DNA of 64,000 nucleotides from Actibacterium sp. 188UL27-1 (lineage in GTDB: Bacteria > Pseudomonadota > Alphaproteobacteria > Rhodobacterales > Rhodobacteraceae): NCBI RefSeq assembly GCF_016901225.1, contig NZ_JAFEUL010000014.1, positions 1 to 64,000 on the forward strand. Direction: 5' to 3'. Position 1 is the stretch's first letter; each line of letters opens with the position of its first letter. Both the position numbers and the translations under genes were made by a program. The notes beneath the pieces are model-generated. The model was given only the letters and a program-made list of their open reading frames with translations. It did not search any database and was not told where the DNA came from. Positions 8,181-18,436 of the stretch are shown in pieces.

Positions 8181-9392
8181 ATGCGCCTGTCGATCATTTC
8201 ACGCAACGGCAGCTATATCGGTTTGCTCGTGGCGAATGCCATCCTTAGCTCTGCCATGCCGATGATGATCATTCTGGGCGGGCTGGCCGGGTTGATGTTG
8301 GCCCCGTCCGCGGCTCTTGCCACGTTGCCTGCCTCCCTTTCGACGCTGGCGGCGTTGCTGGCCGCCGCGCCCTTTTCGCTGTTGATGGGCGCGCGGGGCC
8401 GAAAGACCGGGTTTGTCACGGGGGCGGCCTGTGCCGTCATCGGGTCCTTGATCGGGGTCTGGGCCCTGTTCACGGGCAGTTTTTTGCTTTTGTGCATCGC
8501 GCATCTTGCCCTTGGCGCTGCCCTCGCCTGCTACCAGTTTTTTCGATTTGCGGCGGCCGAGGTTGTCAGCACCGAATGGCAACCGGTCGCGATTTCATTG
8601 ATCCTCACGTCAGGCTTGATCGCGGCTTTGGTCGGCCCGCAGATATTCATTGCCGCCAAAGATGCCCTGGTGCCGATCCCATTTGCAGGCGCATATGCGG
8701 CCCTTGCCGGTCTGTCGATTGTCGGGCTGATCCCGTTGGTCTTGACGAAGCTGCCTGCGCCCACCAATAGCGCATCACAAAGCCTCAAACAGCGGTTTGC
8801 CGCCCTGGACGTGTTGAAACGCAAACCTGTCCGCCTTGCGGTCGGTCTAGGGGCGGTGTCCCAGGGGATCATGGTTTTCTTGATGGTGCCGACCCCGCTG
8901 GCCATGATCGGATGCGGCTTTAGCGAAGCTGTGGCTGGCGATGTCATTCGCTGGCACGTCGTCGCAATGTTTGCCCCCAGTTTCTTTACCGGGTTCTTGA
9001 TCAAGCGGTTCGGTGTTGGGCCGATTTCCATGATCGGGCTGCTACTGTTGATTATATCGTCGATTGGCGCGCTCAGCGGCCTGACATCCGTTCATTTTTA
9101 CGGATCCCTCATTTTGCTGGGGATCGGCTGGAATTTCGGCTTTATCGGTGCGACGACGATGCTGGCGAATTCCGTGACTGATGATGAAAAGGCGCTGGTC
9201 CAGGGTGCGAATGACACCGTGATCGCATTAGTATCGACCCTGTTTGCGTTCGCAGCTGGCGCCATTATCGCCGGGTTCGGTTGGGCTGTGCTGGCAGGCG
9301 TTGCGCTGATCTTGTTGTTGGCGGCATCCGCGATCTTCGTCACGGAAACCCGCAAGATTGCCCACGTCCACGACGCCGCCAGCCGCCTTTGA
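8181..9392 (+). CDS. MFS transporter
   Basis: 403 aa made almost entirely of hydrophobic helices; about 12 membrane segments can be counted. The loop between helices 2 and 3 reads MGARGRKTGF, a form of the MFS cytoplasmic motif A. A longer basic loop in the middle (SASQSLKQRFAALDVLKRK) separates two six-helix halves. Substrate unknown. It ends shortly before the tRNA-Arg gene, which is on the opposite strand. Single gene, no evident operon partner. Confidence 0.88.
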   Translation: MRLSIISRNGSYIGLLVANAILSSAMPMMIILGGLAGLMLAPSAALATLPASLSTLAALLAAAPFSLLMGARGRKTGFVTGAACAVIGSLIGVWALFTGSFLLLCIAHLALGAALACYQFFRFAAAEVVSTEWQPVAISLILTSGLIAALVGPQIFIAAKDALVPIPFAGAYAALAGLSIVGLIPLVLTKLPAPTNSASQSLKQRFAALDVLKRKPVRLAVGLGAVSQGIMVFLMVPTPLAMIGCGFSEAVAGDVIRWHVVAMFAPSFFTGFLIKRFGVGPISMIGLLLLIISSIGALSGLTSVHFYGSLILLGIGWNFGFIGATTMLANSVTDDEKALVQGANDTVIALVSTLFAFAAGAIIAGFGWAVLAGVALILLLAASAIFVTETRKIAHVHDAASRL

Positions 9393-9431
9393 CGCGAAAG
9401 GAAGTGTTACCTGACGGTCGGCGAGCACATC

Positions 9432-9508
9432 TGGCGATCCCGGGAGGACTCGAACCCCCAACATCCTGATTAGAAGTCAGGTGCTCTATCCAGTTGAGCT
9501 ACGGGACC
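9432..9508 (-). tRNA. tRNA-Arg (anticodon TCT)
   Basis: Reads on the minus strand as GGTCCCG, D arm GCTCAACTGGATAGAGC, anticodon arm CTGACTTCTAATCAG, T arm GGGGGTTCGAGTCCTCC, then CGGGATC with discriminator G and an encoded CCA (9434-9432). The seven-base acceptor stem pairs with one G-U. The loop CTTCTAA gives anticodon TCT. Pairings were checked by eye. Confidence 0.95.
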
Positions 9509-9792
9509 GCTGAATTTGGCTATAGCAGCGCTGTTGACCGGAACCAATGGGCTTTCATGGTATTGTGGCGCCCATTGGCTTTGTCTTGCCCGCCACAAGA
9601 AAATGGGTTGCTGAATATCATGCGACTTTAACCTTCGCGTCTTCAACTCACCCCAGGCGGGAGGAAAAAGTGCCGTCGCGGCGGTGATGTTTGTAGCTGG
9701 GGCTCTGACATGACGGCGACAGTAGACGGGCGGCGGGCTTATCAGCTTCACACGACGGATAGCGGTGCCTCGACCGGGGTGTTCAGTCTGAC
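9509..9792. other. Gap between tRNA-Arg and IS remnants
   Basis: No convincing gene. The leftward 93-residue frame here ends in the GPVAQLDRAP string that arises from translating a tRNA, so it is an artefact. Composition is mixed, and I see no second tRNA or clear attachment-site duplication of the tRNA 3' end within the gap. Confidence 0.4.
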
Positions 9793-9960
9793 CTAACGCG
9801 CTGCGCCATGCCGCCAGATAAGTTCAGCTTTGATCGTTTTGAAGAAGGTCTCGACGGCGGCATTGTCGTAACAATTCCCTTTTTCCGTTCGTGTACGCCT
9901 TGAAGCCGTGCTGGTGCAGGGTTTTCTGGCAGTCGTCCGAACGGTATTGGGCGGCTCCAA
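9793..9960 (-). mobile_element. IS3-family transposase (OrfB) C-terminal remnant
   Basis: The minus strand encodes QYRSDDCQKTLHQHGFKAYT, then after a frameshift EKGNCYDNAAVETFFKTIK and AELIWRHGAAR with a stop at 9795-9793. GNCYDNAAVE-FF-T-K-E is the hallmark of the last catalytic (Glu) block of IS3-family integrase-core transposases. The frame is broken and the rest of the element is missing, so this is a dead fragment. Confidence 0.82.
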
Positions 9961-9988
9961 GCGGTCGTCGCAATGGCTGATGTTTATC

Positions 9989-10165
9989 TCAGGTCAGGAT
10001 TTCTTCGAACGCCTTCGCGGGCGTTTTCCATCCGAGTGTTTTTCTGGGCCGATTGTTCAGGGTGTGTGCGACAGAATTGAGAGTGCTTTGATCATGGGTG
10101 CTGAGATCCGTGCCCTTTGGAAAGTACTGGCGCAACTCCTCTGTCCGTTTCAATCCTACAGTCCA
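9989..10165 (-). mobile_element. IS30-family transposase C-terminal remnant
   Basis: Minus-strand frame GLKRTEELRQYFPKGTDLS, then THDQSTLNSVAHTLNNRPRK, then TLGWKTPAKAFEEIL with a stop at 9991-9989. QYFPKGTDLS followed by LN-RPRK-LG--TP-E is the conserved C-terminus of IS30-family transposases, including the catalytic Glu region. Upstream homology stops near 10165, so only about the last 58 residues survive. It lies right beside the IS3 remnant. Confidence 0.85.
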
Positions 10166-10588
10166 TCTCCCGAGTTACCGTAAATGCTATCAAAGAGCGC
10201 TATCAAACCGCGACAGGTCCAATCTGCGGATTTCAGTATTGATCAGGTTGATCTCGGTCGGCGTCTCGTGGGCAGATCGCCCGCTATTGCGGCAAGAGTC
10301 GAGGGGACGATCTTTTGTAAGTGCAACGCAGTCGGGTTGAAAACGGCATCGGACATGTTCATCAGATGCACGGCCATGCGGGGTAAATCGGGCCAACCTT
10401 TTTGCGTATTCCGAGTACCCGCAGCATCCACTGCGAGCATGAGTCAGTGTGGCGGCATCGATCCGTCGATAGGCCCACTATGCCCGATTAGGGTGAACGG
10501 TGTGCCGGGCTCACTTTGGACTTGCGCCCAGATCGCCATCAATGGTCCCGGCGCATCCATGGCGGGTTCGCACCGGTGCCCATGGGGC
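10166..10588. other. Non-coding stretch between IS remnants and copA
   Basis: About 420 bases with no supported gene. Several open frames occur on both strands but none shows a recognisable protein pattern. A leftward frame containing AVFNPTALHLQKIVPSTLAA with a possible continuation in another frame could be a gene relic, but I cannot identify it. Confidence 0.35.
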
Positions 10589-13078
10589 CTATTCCGCCGG
10601 GGCGGCTTGCCCCAGGAGATGCGGGTTAGGTGCGTCGGATCGGGTCAGACCAGATGTGACCCAGCGCAGGCGCAGCGCGTTTGTGATGACGAAAACGCTG
10701 GACAATGCCATGGCTCCGGCGGCCAGGATGGGGGAGAGCAGCAGACCGAAGACGGGGTAGAGCACGCCCGCCGCAACCGGGATCAACAGAACATTATAGG
10801 CAAAGGCCCAAACCAGGTTTTGCTTGATATTGGCCATGGTGCGCCGGCTGATATCCAGGGCCGACGTCACGCGGGACAGATCACCTGACATCAGCACGAC
10901 ATCGGCTGCCTCGATCGCGACATCCGTTCCGGCCCCGATGGCGATACCCACATCCGCCTGGGCCAGGGCAGGGGCGTCATTGATCCCGTCCCCCACAAAA
11001 GCGACGGGGCCATGGGCGCGTAAGGCGTCGATTGCGGCCACCTTACCATCTGGCATGACCTCTGCAGTGACGGTGATGATGCCCAAACGATCTGCGATGA
11101 CACGAGCGGTTTGCGCATTGTCACCGGTAATCATCGCGACGTTCAAGCCCTGCGCTTTTAATGTGGCAATGGCCCCGGGAGTTGTTGGCAGAATGAGATC
11201 GGCCACGGCGATCACGGCGGCAATCTTGCCGTCGATGGCCGTAAAAAGGGGGGTCTTGCCTGCCGACGCAAGCTGTTGCCCCGCAGGTTTCAGCCCATCC
11301 AGGGAGATGCCGGATTGCGCCATCAGACGGTCAGCCCCGATCAGGACCTGCCGCCCTGCAACCTGTGCCGTCACCCCGAGCCCGGTGAGTGAGGAGAAAG
11401 CTGTCGGCTCTTCAAATGAGACGCCGCGGTCCTTCGCATGCCGGACGATGGCCTGGGCGACCGGATGTTCCGACATCGCCTCAGCACAGGCGATCAGGCG
11501 CAACACGTCATCCTCTTCAAATCCATCCGTCACGATCAGGTCGGTCAGGTCAGGGCGGCCCTGGGTCAGGGTTCCGGTCTTGTCAAAAGCGATGGTTTCA
11601 ACCGTCTGAAGGCTTTGCAAGGCATCTCCACGGCGAAACAGGATCCCCAGCTCTGCCGCGCGCCCGGTGCCAACGACGATGGAGGTGGGCGTTGCCAAAC
11701 CCATGGCGCAGGGGCAGGCGATGATCAACACTGCGACCCCGGCGACCAGGGCGTGGCTGAGCGCCGGATCGGGGCCAAGTATCAGCCAGACAAGCATGGT
11801 CAGTGCCGCCAGGCCCATGACGATGGGCACAAACCAAAGGGCGATCCGGTTGACCAGATCCTGTACCGGCAACTTGGCGCCTTGTGCGGCCTCAACCATG
11901 CGAATGATCTGGGCCAGCTTGGTGTTTTCGCCGACATCCGTCGCCCGCACCGTCAAGGCGCCGGTGCCGTTCACGGTTCCGCCGACAACCGCGGCCCCGT
12001 CCTGTTTCGCGGCGGGGATCGGTTCGCCTGTGATCATGCTTTCATCGACATAGGACATGCCGGATCTGACGATGCCATCGACGGGGATCTTCTCGCCCGG
12101 TCGGACATGGATGATATCGCCGCCCACGATGTGCTCGATAGGGCATTCGATGATCTCATCATCGCGCGTGACCCGTGCCGTTCTGGCCTGCAGGCCGATC
12201 AGTTTCTGGACGGCTGCGCCGGTCCGGCCCTTGGCACGGGTTTCCAGGAAGCGACCCAGCAGGATCAGTGTCACGATGACGGCGGCTGCCTCGAAATACA
12301 CGGCGCGGGCGGTTGCGGGCAGCAGGGCGGGGGCAAAGACGACGATTGTGGAAAAAGTCCAGGCCGCGCCGGTGCCCAAGGCGACAAGACTGTTCATGTC
12401 AGGTGCCGCACGGGCCAGGGCAGGCAGGCCAAGGCGATAGAACTGCCACCCGGGCCAGGCCAGAACAAGCGTGGTGAGGCCAAACTGGATCAGCCAGCTT
12501 GTATCCAGGCCGATCGTCCGTGCGATCCAATGGTGGAGCGCCGGAACCATGTGAGCCCCCATTTCCAGCACAAAGACGGGTAGGGTCAACGCAGCGGCAA
12601 TCAGAACCATGCGGCGCAGGTTGGCGACTTCCTCAGCGCTGCGATCTTGGGGCGATGGTGCCGACCTGTCCCCGCGGGGACGGGCGGGATAGCCCGCGGC
12701 GGTGCTGAGATGCGCCAGCGTTGCGGCTGTCACGCCGCCTTCTGCCACGCGCAGGGTGAGATGCGCGCCGTCTGGATCAATGGCGACATCCAGAACCCCG
12801 GGAACATCGCGCAACGCGGCGACGGCCGGTTCGCTCGGGTTTGAGACCGAAAGCTGGACTATGGCGGATTGCGGGGGATATCCGGCGGCTTCCAACGCGC
12901 GGATGACATCGCCGAGGATGCTTTTATCCGCCAACTGCATCTGCGCGCCATGGGTTGCCAGATTGACCTGGGGGTTCGTGACACCGGGCACAGCGGCCAA
13001 TGCCCGCTCAACGCGACCGACACAGGACCCGCAATTCATGCCGGTCACCCCAATTTTGATCGCGTGGTCCTGTGTCAT
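10589..13078 (-). CDS. copA: CopA-type heavy-metal (copper) P1B ATPase
   Basis: 829-aa inner-membrane Cu+ exporter. The N-terminal HMA domain carries the metal motif GMNCGSC (C16, C19). A second HMA-like repeat (about residues 75-135) lacks the CxxC. The core has eight membrane helices with the CPC metal site ([14 protein letters not shown]), TGEPIPA in the actuator domain, the phosphorylation motif DKTGTLTQG, the SEHPVAQAI nucleotide-binding motif and the hinge [16 protein letters not shown]. The CPC and ATPase features support Cu(I)/Ag(I) specificity. No MerR/CueR regulator or small chaperone is adjacent. The IS graveyard lies directly downstream of its stop. Confidence 0.95.
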   Translation of the reverse strand: MTQDHAIKIGVTGMNCGSCVGRVERALAAVPGVTNPQVNLATHGAQMQLADKSILGDVIRALEAAGYPPQSAIVQLSVSNPSEPAVAALRDVPGVLDVAIDPDGAHLTLRVAEGGVTAATLAHLSTAAGYPARPRGDRSAPSPQDRSAEEVANLRRMVLIAAALTLPVFVLEMGAHMVPALHHWIARTIGLDTSWLIQFGLTTLVLAWPGWQFYRLGLPALARAAPDMNSLVALGTGAAWTFSTIVVFAPALLPATARAVYFEAAAVIVTLILLGRFLETRAKGRTGAAVQKLIGLQARTARVTRDDEIIECPIEHIVGGDIIHVRPGEKIPVDGIVRSGMSYVDESMITGEPIPAAKQDGAAVVGGTVNGTGALTVRATDVGENTKLAQIIRMVEAAQGAKLPVQDLVNRIALWFVPIVMGLAALTMLVWLILGPDPALSHALVAGVAVLIIACPCAMGLATPTSIVVGTGRAAELGILFRRGDALQSLQTVETIAFDKTGTLTQGRPDLTDLIVTDGFEEDDVLRLIACAEAMSEHPVAQAIVRHAKDRGVSFEEPTAFSSLTGLGVTAQVAGRQVLIGADRLMAQSGISLDGLKPAGQQLASAGKTPLFTAIDGKIAAVIAVADLILPTTPGAIATLKAQGLNVAMITGDNAQTARVIADRLGIITVTAEVMPDGKVAAIDALRAHGPVAFVGDGINDAPALAQADVGIAIGAGTDVAIEAADVVLMSGDLSRVTSALDISRRTMANIKQNLVWAFAYNVLLIPVAAGVLYPVFGLLLSPILAAGAMALSSVFVITNALRLRWVTSGLTRSDAPNPHLLGQAAPAE

Positions 13079-13161
13079 CCTGACGGCCTGCTGTTATTCC
13101 CGTCACATAGGGTGGTTGGCGGGCGGAAGGTCAATAGGGCGTTTGCGCCGATGCTGCCGGC

Positions 13162-14238
13162 CTAGCGCGCCTCGGCCAGTTGACCGTCGGGGGCAAACAG
13201 ATGGGTGCGCGCTGCGTCAAAGGATAGGCCGACCATATCGCCGATGGCGATGCCGCTGCGGCGGGTGGACCGGGCCGTCAGATTTTGTTGACCTGCGTTA
13301 AGGGTGACGAAGAGGTCAGCGCCGGTATCTTCGATATCCGCAACTTGTAGAGGTTTTGAGAGGCGACCATCATCGGTGTGCACGATCTCAAGGTCTTCGG
13401 GGCGCACGCCAAAGGTCAGATCATTCTCCCCGGTCGCCAGTCCGTTCAGATCGACCGTCAGGGATGGATCCCCGGCTAGGGCCATGCCGGTCCCCGTGGC
13501 CTGCGCGGGCAGCAGATTCATGGGAGGAGAGCCGATGAAGCCCGCCACAAAAGTGTTGGCGGGGCTGTTATAGACCTGATCAGGGGTGCCGACCTGTTGG
13601 ATCGCGCCGTCTTTCAGGACACAGATTTTGGTGGCCAGGGCCATCGCCTCGATCTGATCATGGGTGACATAGACGATGGAGGCGCCGAATTCGCGGTGCA
13701 GGCGCTTGATCTCTGCCCGCATCTCGACACGGAGCAGCGCGTCGAGGTTCGAGAGCGGTTCGTCGAACAAAAACAGCTTTGGGTCGCGAACCAGTGCCCG
13801 CCCTATGGCGACGCGCTGTCGTTGCCCCCCTGACAGGGCAGCGGGTTTACGCGAGAGCAGGTGGTCGATTTGGAGGACCTCGGCGACACGCTGTGCCTCC
13901 GCCTCGCGCTTTTGACGGGGCTCACCGCGCACCTTCATGCCAAAGGTGATGTTCTCTCCAACTGTCATGGTCGGATAAAGCGCATAGGACTGGAAGACCA
14001 TGGCGATATCACGGTCCTTGGGTGGGACCTGCGCCACGTCGCGCCCGTCGATCTTGAGGCTGCCGGACGTAATCTCTTCAAGGCCCGCGATGCAATTCAG
14101 CAAAGTGGACTTTCCGCAGCCGGACGCGCCCAGCAGAACCAGAAAATCACCAGGCTGCATCGCGATGGACATGTCATGCAGCACCTCCAGGTCGCCGTAA
14201 TTCTTGTTGAGACTTTGGATATCGAGGATGGTTGGCAT
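13162..14238 (-). CDS. aglK: Alpha-glucoside ABC transporter ATPase, AglK/MalK-like
   Basis: 358-aa sugar-importer ATPase of the MalK/UgpC type. Walker A (LLGASGCGKST), Q-loop (MVFQSYALYPTM), signature LSGGQRQRVAIGRALV, Walker B (LFLFDEPLSNLDA) and H-loop (VYVTHDQIEAM) are present. A C-terminal TOBE/MalK regulatory region begins near residue 240. It follows the LacI regulator by 12 bases on the leftward strand and presumably energises the permease pair encoded at 18437-20871, a split arrangement relative to the aglEFGAK order known in Sinorhizobium. Confidence 0.92.
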   Translation of the reverse strand: MPTILDIQSLNKNYGDLEVLHDMSIAMQPGDFLVLLGASGCGKSTLLNCIAGLEEITSGSLKIDGRDVAQVPPKDRDIAMVFQSYALYPTMTVGENITFGMKVRGEPRQKREAEAQRVAEVLQIDHLLSRKPAALSGGQRQRVAIGRALVRDPKLFLFDEPLSNLDALLRVEMRAEIKRLHREFGASIVYVTHDQIEAMALATKICVLKDGAIQQVGTPDQVYNSPANTFVAGFIGSPPMNLLPAQATGTGMALAGDPSLTVDLNGLATGENDLTFGVRPEDLEIVHTDDGRLSKPLQVADIEDTGADLFVTLNAGQQNLTARSTRRSGIAIGDMVGLSFDAARTHLFAPDGQLAEAR

Positions 14239-14250
14239 GGGTTCGGTTTC

Positions 14251-15273
14251 CTAAGATCGCGCCTGCGGGGCGGTGCAGGTCGAAGCGCGTACGATCAGAT
14301 CGACGGGGACGGTTTTTTGGATGTCGGCAATGGCCGCACCCCTCGATAGATCGATGATCAGCTTGGCGATTTCGGTCCCCGCATCGCGGATCGGCGCGCG
14401 GGTGACACTGAGCGGGACTGAGAAATTCTCGGTCTTGAGCGATGACAAGCAGTCATCATGGCTGATGATGGAGACATCTTCGGGGACGGTCAGCCCGTCC
14501 CGGCGCAAGCGGCGGGTCGCGCCCAATGCCACCAGGGTCGAGGCGCATAACAGCGCTGTTGGGGGCGACGGTTGCGCAAAAAGGGTGCCTGTTGCGCGAT
14601 ATCCGTATTCCTCCGTCATCATGTCATGCATGACCAGGGTGGGGTCAGGGATTAGATCATTGGTTACCAGGGCTTCGGTATAGCCCTTCAGCCGGTCGCG
14701 CGCGAAAATCGCATCACTCGGCCCGTTCAGCAGGCCAATTCGGGTATGGCCCAGGTTCAGTAGCAGGTTGGTGGCATCGCGAAAGGCCGATCGATTGCGA
14801 ATGTCATAGAAGGCGTAATCCAGATCGACATCGCAACGGCCATGGACGACGAAGGGCACCTCCATCTCGGACAGGAGGCGGATGCGCGGATCGTCGGATT
14901 TGGGGCTGCTGAGGATGAAACCATCAACCTTGCCGGTATTGGCGAAGCGCTGGTAGGCCTGAATGCCCTCGGCCCCGGTCAGAACGATATCGAGGTCATG
15001 GGCCGCAAAGGCCGTGGTCAGCCCCGACAGGAAATCGACGAAATGGGGATCCATCAGCAGGTTATCCGCCTTCGGCAGGACGATCCCGTAGGCGCCTGCT
15101 CGCCCCGTGGCCAAACGGCGGGCACTGGTATTGGGGCGATAGTTCAGGTGGTTGGCGGCCTGTAGCACACGTTGTTTGGTCGTGGCATTAACCGTGCTGT
15201 AATCGTTGAGCGCGCGACTGACCGTGGCCTGTGATAAGCCGAGATGATCTGCAAGGTCTTTGAGGTTGGCCAC
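14251..15273 (-). CDS. aglR: LacI-family regulator of the alpha-glucoside system (AglR-like)
   Basis: 340 aa. The N-terminal helix-turn-helix reads LKDLADHLGLSQATVSRALN, followed by the hinge (RPNTSARRLATGR) and a periplasmic-binding-protein-like sensor domain. It is first in a leftward unit with the AglK-like ATPase and divergent from the alpha-glucosidase operon. Two copies of GAAAGCGCTTTC in the shared 257-base gap are typical LacI-family operators, so it likely represses both units until an alpha-glucoside is present. Confidence 0.88.
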   Translation of the reverse strand: MANLKDLADHLGLSQATVSRALNDYSTVNATTKQRVLQAANHLNYRPNTSARRLATGRAGAYGIVLPKADNLLMDPHFVDFLSGLTTAFAAHDLDIVLTGAEGIQAYQRFANTGKVDGFILSSPKSDDPRIRLLSEMEVPFVVHGRCDVDLDYAFYDIRNRSAFRDATNLLLNLGHTRIGLLNGPSDAIFARDRLKGYTEALVTNDLIPDPTLVMHDMMTEEYGYRATGTLFAQPSPPTALLCASTLVALGATRRLRRDGLTVPEDVSIISHDDCLSSLKTENFSVPLSVTRAPIRDAGTEIAKLIIDLSRGAAIADIQKTVPVDLIVRASTCTAPQARS

Positions 15274-15294
15274 TGCCGAGCCTTTGATCAGTTT

Positions 15295-15306
15295 GAAAGC
15301 GCTTTC
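15295..15306. promoter_or_regulatory. LacI-family operator, copy 1 (aglR side)
   Basis: The perfect 12-base palindrome GAAAGCGCTTTC lies 22 bases upstream of the aglR start. A central CG with A/T-rich flanks is typical of LacI-family sites. Confidence 0.75.
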
Positions 15307-15477
15307 TATGTCCGTATCACGGTTTTAGGCCCTTCGCAATCTTGGCCTGTCGCGATGGTGCGCAAATTTATGCAAACCTCAAAATTTCCCCAATAATAGA
15401 GGCATTCGGCACGTCGTGTTCGAAAGGTGCCAGAATGGCTGGTCTCAAAAATATGGTGAATGATCGAATTTGACATT

Positions 15478-15489
15478 GAAAGCGCTTTC
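15478..15489. promoter_or_regulatory. LacI-family operator, copy 2 (aglA side)
   Basis: An identical GAAAGCGCTTTC lies 42 bases upstream of the alpha-glucosidase start. The two sites are 183 bases apart centre to centre, compatible with looping by a tetramer or with independent control of the two divergent promoters. Confidence 0.75.
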
Positions 15490-15530
15490 ATGAATCGCTA
15501 CCCAGTGGATATCGGCAAGTCGGAGGTCTC

Positions 15531-17207
15531 ATGGGGATGCAAGGTTCTGTCCAAGCTGCTTTGGTCGCTGATCGGGATGCGGACTGGTGGCGCGGGGCCG
15601 TGATCTATCAGATCTACCCACGCTCCTTTCAGGATACGACCGGCAGCGGCATTGGCGATCTGGCCGGGGTCACGCAGCGCTTGCCTTACATTGCGGGGCT
15701 TGGTGTGGATGCGATCTGGCTGTCGCCGTTTTTCGCCTCACCCATGAAGGATATGGGCTATGACGTGTCCGACTATTGCGACGTTGATCCGGTTTTTGGC
15801 ACATTGGCTGATTTTGACGCTCTTGTGGCGCAGGCCCATGCCTGCGGCCTGAAGGTCATCATTGATCAGGTGCTATCCCATACCTCTGATCAGCATCCTT
15901 GGTTTATCGAGAGCCGGAACGATGCAGGGGGCGATAGGGCGGATTGGTATGTCTGGGCCGATGCGCGGTCCGACGGGACCCCGCCGACCAACTGGCAATC
16001 CGTCTTTGGTGGTGCTGCCTGGACCTGGAATGCCCGGCGCAAGCAATATTACCTGCATAACTTCCTGCCCAGCCAGCCAGATTTGAACCTGCACAATAGC
16101 GCCGTGCAGGATGCGCTGCTGGGCGCCGTGCGGTTCTGGCTGGAGCGCGGTGTGGATGGATTTCGGTTGGACACCGTCAACTTTTACTTCCACGATCAGC
16201 AATTGCGCGACAACCCTCCGGTTGCCGCCGGGGCGGGCAACGAAGTGCCGGATATGAACCCCTACGGCTATCAGGACCATATCTACGACAAGACGCGGCC
16301 GGAAAATATTGGGTTCCTAAAGAGGTTTCGTGCATTGCTGGATCAGTACCCGTGCACCACCTCGGTGGGGGAGGTCGGCGATGGCGCACGCTCCCTGCGG
16401 ACGATGGCGGAATATACATCGGGCGGGGACCGGCTGCATATGTGTTATTCCTTTGACATGCTGGGCCCGGCCTTTTCGCCAGCGCATTTCCGGGGTTGTA
16501 TTGCGGCGTTCAATGCGGCGTCGGACGAATTTTCTGATGGCGCATCCTGGCCGTGCTGGGCTTTCTCGAACCATGACGTGATGCGCCATGTCTCCCGCTG
16601 GGCAGACCGCTGCGATGACCCTGGGCAACTGGCCAAGCTGGCAGGCAGCGTGCTGATGTCGCTGCCGGGTTCGATCTGCCTTTATCAGGGTGAGGAATTG
16701 GGTCTGACTGAAGCGGAACTGGCCTTTGACGATCTGACGGATCCCTATGGCATCACGTTTTGGCCGGAGTTCAAGGGGCGCGACGGGTGCCGTACGCCCA
16801 TGGTTTGGGAGAGGGAGGCCCCCCATGGCGGGTTTTCCACCGCCACCAAATCCTGGTTGCCCGTGGTCGGTCCGCACAGGGACCAGGCCGTCGATGTTCA
16901 ATCGGGCGATCCAGCATCCGTCTTGGAGCATTACCGGGCCTTCCTAAAGCTGCGCCGCACCCATCCCGCGCTGGTCAAGGGCGCCATAGAGTTTCTGGAC
17001 AGTCCGGATGATGGTCTGGCTTTCATCCGCGGTGATGGGACGGAGCGCATTTTGTGCCTGTTTAACCTTGGTCGGCATGACATCGCATTTCATGTACCGA
17101 ACGGTTTGCGGGCGACGCCCCTGCCGATCGAGAGTTTCACGGCGCAGATGACGGACAACACCGTCACTTTGCGCGGGCATCACGCCTGCCTCGCCACGCT
17201 CACCTGA
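15531..17207 (+). CDS. aglA: Alpha-glucosidase, GH13 (AglA-like)
   Basis: 558-aa cytoplasmic enzyme with no signal peptide, expected to hydrolyse imported alpha-glucosides such as maltose, sucrose or trehalose. GH13 regions are intact: DWWRGAVIYQIYPRSFQD at the start, DQVLSHTSDQHPWF, nucleophile Asp in GVDGFRLDTVNFY, acid/base Glu in SVGEVGDG, and SNHDVMRHVSRW near the third carboxylate. A GGAGG ribosome-binding site precedes the ATG at 15531, and a second ATG follows two codons later. It heads a rightward operon with the binding protein and two permeases. Confidence 0.93.
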   Translation: MGMQGSVQAALVADRDADWWRGAVIYQIYPRSFQDTTGSGIGDLAGVTQRLPYIAGLGVDAIWLSPFFASPMKDMGYDVSDYCDVDPVFGTLADFDALVAQAHACGLKVIIDQVLSHTSDQHPWFIESRNDAGGDRADWYVWADARSDGTPPTNWQSVFGGAAWTWNARRKQYYLHNFLPSQPDLNLHNSAVQDALLGAVRFWLERGVDGFRLDTVNFYFHDQQLRDNPPVAAGAGNEVPDMNPYGYQDHIYDKTRPENIGFLKRFRALLDQYPCTTSVGEVGDGARSLRTMAEYTSGGDRLHMCYSFDMLGPAFSPAHFRGCIAAFNAASDEFSDGASWPCWAFSNHDVMRHVSRWADRCDDPGQLAKLAGSVLMSLPGSICLYQGEELGLTEAELAFDDLTDPYGITFWPEFKGRDGCRTPMVWEREAPHGGFSTATKSWLPVVGPHRDQAVDVQSGDPASVLEHYRAFLKLRRTHPALVKGAIEFLDSPDDGLAFIRGDGTERILCLFNLGRHDIAFHVPNGLRATPLPIESFTAQMTDNTVTLRGHHACLATLT

Positions 17208-17231
17208 ACCCACAACACCCGGAGGATCCCC

Positions 17232-18398
17232 ATGAAAACCCTGTTGCTTGGCGCCGTCAGCGCGCTTGCCCTGACCGCCGCCCCCGCCTTTGCGTTCGAG
17301 GATGGCAAGCTGGTCATCTGGATCAATGGGGACAAGGGGTATAACGGCCTGGCCCAGGTGGGGGAGGTCTTTGCCGAGGAATTGGGGATCGAGGTGATCG
17401 TCGAACATCCCGAAAGCGTGACCGACAAATTTCAGCAATCGGCGGCGAACGGGCAGGGGCCCGACATTTTTATCTGGGCCCATGACCGGTTTGGCGAATG
17501 GGCGGCTGGCGGCCTGATTGTCCCCGTTGATCCGTCCGGAGAGATCAAGGCGAATACCTTTGATTTTACCTGGGATGCGGTCACGTTTGATGGTCAGATC
17601 TGGGGATACCCCGTCGCGGTGGAGGCTGTGGGGCTGATCTACAACAAGGCGCTGGTGCCCAATCCGCCAGCCACCATGGAAGAGATCGCCGCGATGAAGA
17701 TCGACGGCGTCTCAACCCCCATCATGTGGGATTACAACAATACGTATTTCACCTTTCCGCTTTTCATGGCGGGTGGTGGCTATGCTTTTGAAAAGGTGGA
17801 TGGTTCCTACGATCCCAGCGCTACTGGTGTTGCGAATGATGGCGCCGTTGCGGGGGCTTCGGTCGTCAAATCGCTGATCGATGATGGTGTGATGCCAAGC
17901 GGGGTGGATTACGGTGTGATGGATGCCGCGATCAACAAGGGGGAGACCGCGATGGTGATCAACGGACCCTGGGCCTGGTCGAACCTAGAGCAATCCGGCA
18001 TCGATTTCGGGGTAGCCCCGATCCCGTCCGTAAACGGCCAGCCATCGAAGTCTTTCGTGGGTGTGCTGGCCGCGACGGTCAATGCTGCAAGTCCGAATAA
18101 GGATATCGCAAAAGAATTTATCGAGAATTACATGCTCACCGATGATGGGTTGAAAACGATCAATGATGACGTGCCGCTGGGCGCTGTCGCCTCCAAGTCG
18201 TTTTCAGAGCAGGTGGCCGATGACGCCAGGATCGCGGCCACGTTGGAGAATGCCAAGGTTGGTGTGCCCATGCCGTCGATCCCCGAAATGGGTAAGTTCT
18301 GGGCGGCGATGGAACCTGCCTTGCAATCGATCACTGGCGGTCAAGCCTCTGTCGAGGATGCGTTGAAGGGCGCCGAAGCGCGCATTCTGGCCAAGTAA
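17232..18398 (+). CDS. aglE: Alpha-glucoside/maltose-type periplasmic binding protein
   Basis: 388 aa with a signal peptide ([21 protein letters not shown]). The mature sequence begins [20 protein letters not shown] and contains [13 protein letters not shown] and [16 protein letters not shown], the pattern of E. coli MalE-type family 1 solute-binding proteins. A GGAGG site lies 8 bases before the ATG and the gap to the alpha-glucosidase is 24 bases. The MalE resemblance suggests maltose or maltodextrin rather than sucrose, but the ligand is not certain, so the aglE symbol follows gene order. Confidence 0.88.
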   Translation: MKTLLLGAVSALALTAAPAFAFEDGKLVIWINGDKGYNGLAQVGEVFAEELGIEVIVEHPESVTDKFQQSAANGQGPDIFIWAHDRFGEWAAGGLIVPVDPSGEIKANTFDFTWDAVTFDGQIWGYPVAVEAVGLIYNKALVPNPPATMEEIAAMKIDGVSTPIMWDYNNTYFTFPLFMAGGGYAFEKVDGSYDPSATGVANDGAVAGASVVKSLIDDGVMPSGVDYGVMDAAINKGETAMVINGPWAWSNLEQSGIDFGVAPIPSVNGQPSKSFVGVLAATVNAASPNKDIAKEFIENYMLTDDGLKTINDDVPLGAVASKSFSEQVADDARIAATLENAKVGVPMPSIPEMGKFWAAMEPALQSITGGQASVEDALKGAEARILAK

Positions 18399-18436
18399 GC
18401 GCCTTTGGGGGCACCCGATGGTGCCTTCGACCAGCC

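Noticed and set aside
9470-9751. Leftward 93-aa frame overlapping tRNA-Arg
   Set aside because: Its C-terminus GPVAQLDRAP is the familiar artefact of translating a tRNA gene.
10184-10888. Rightward 234-aa frame across the IS gap and copA end
   Set aside because: Half of it is antisense to copA; the rest shows no recognisable protein pattern.
11438-12583. Rightward 381-aa frame opposite copA
   Set aside because: Antisense shadow of a clearly coding P-type ATPase, low-complexity and Gln/Gly/Asp-rich.
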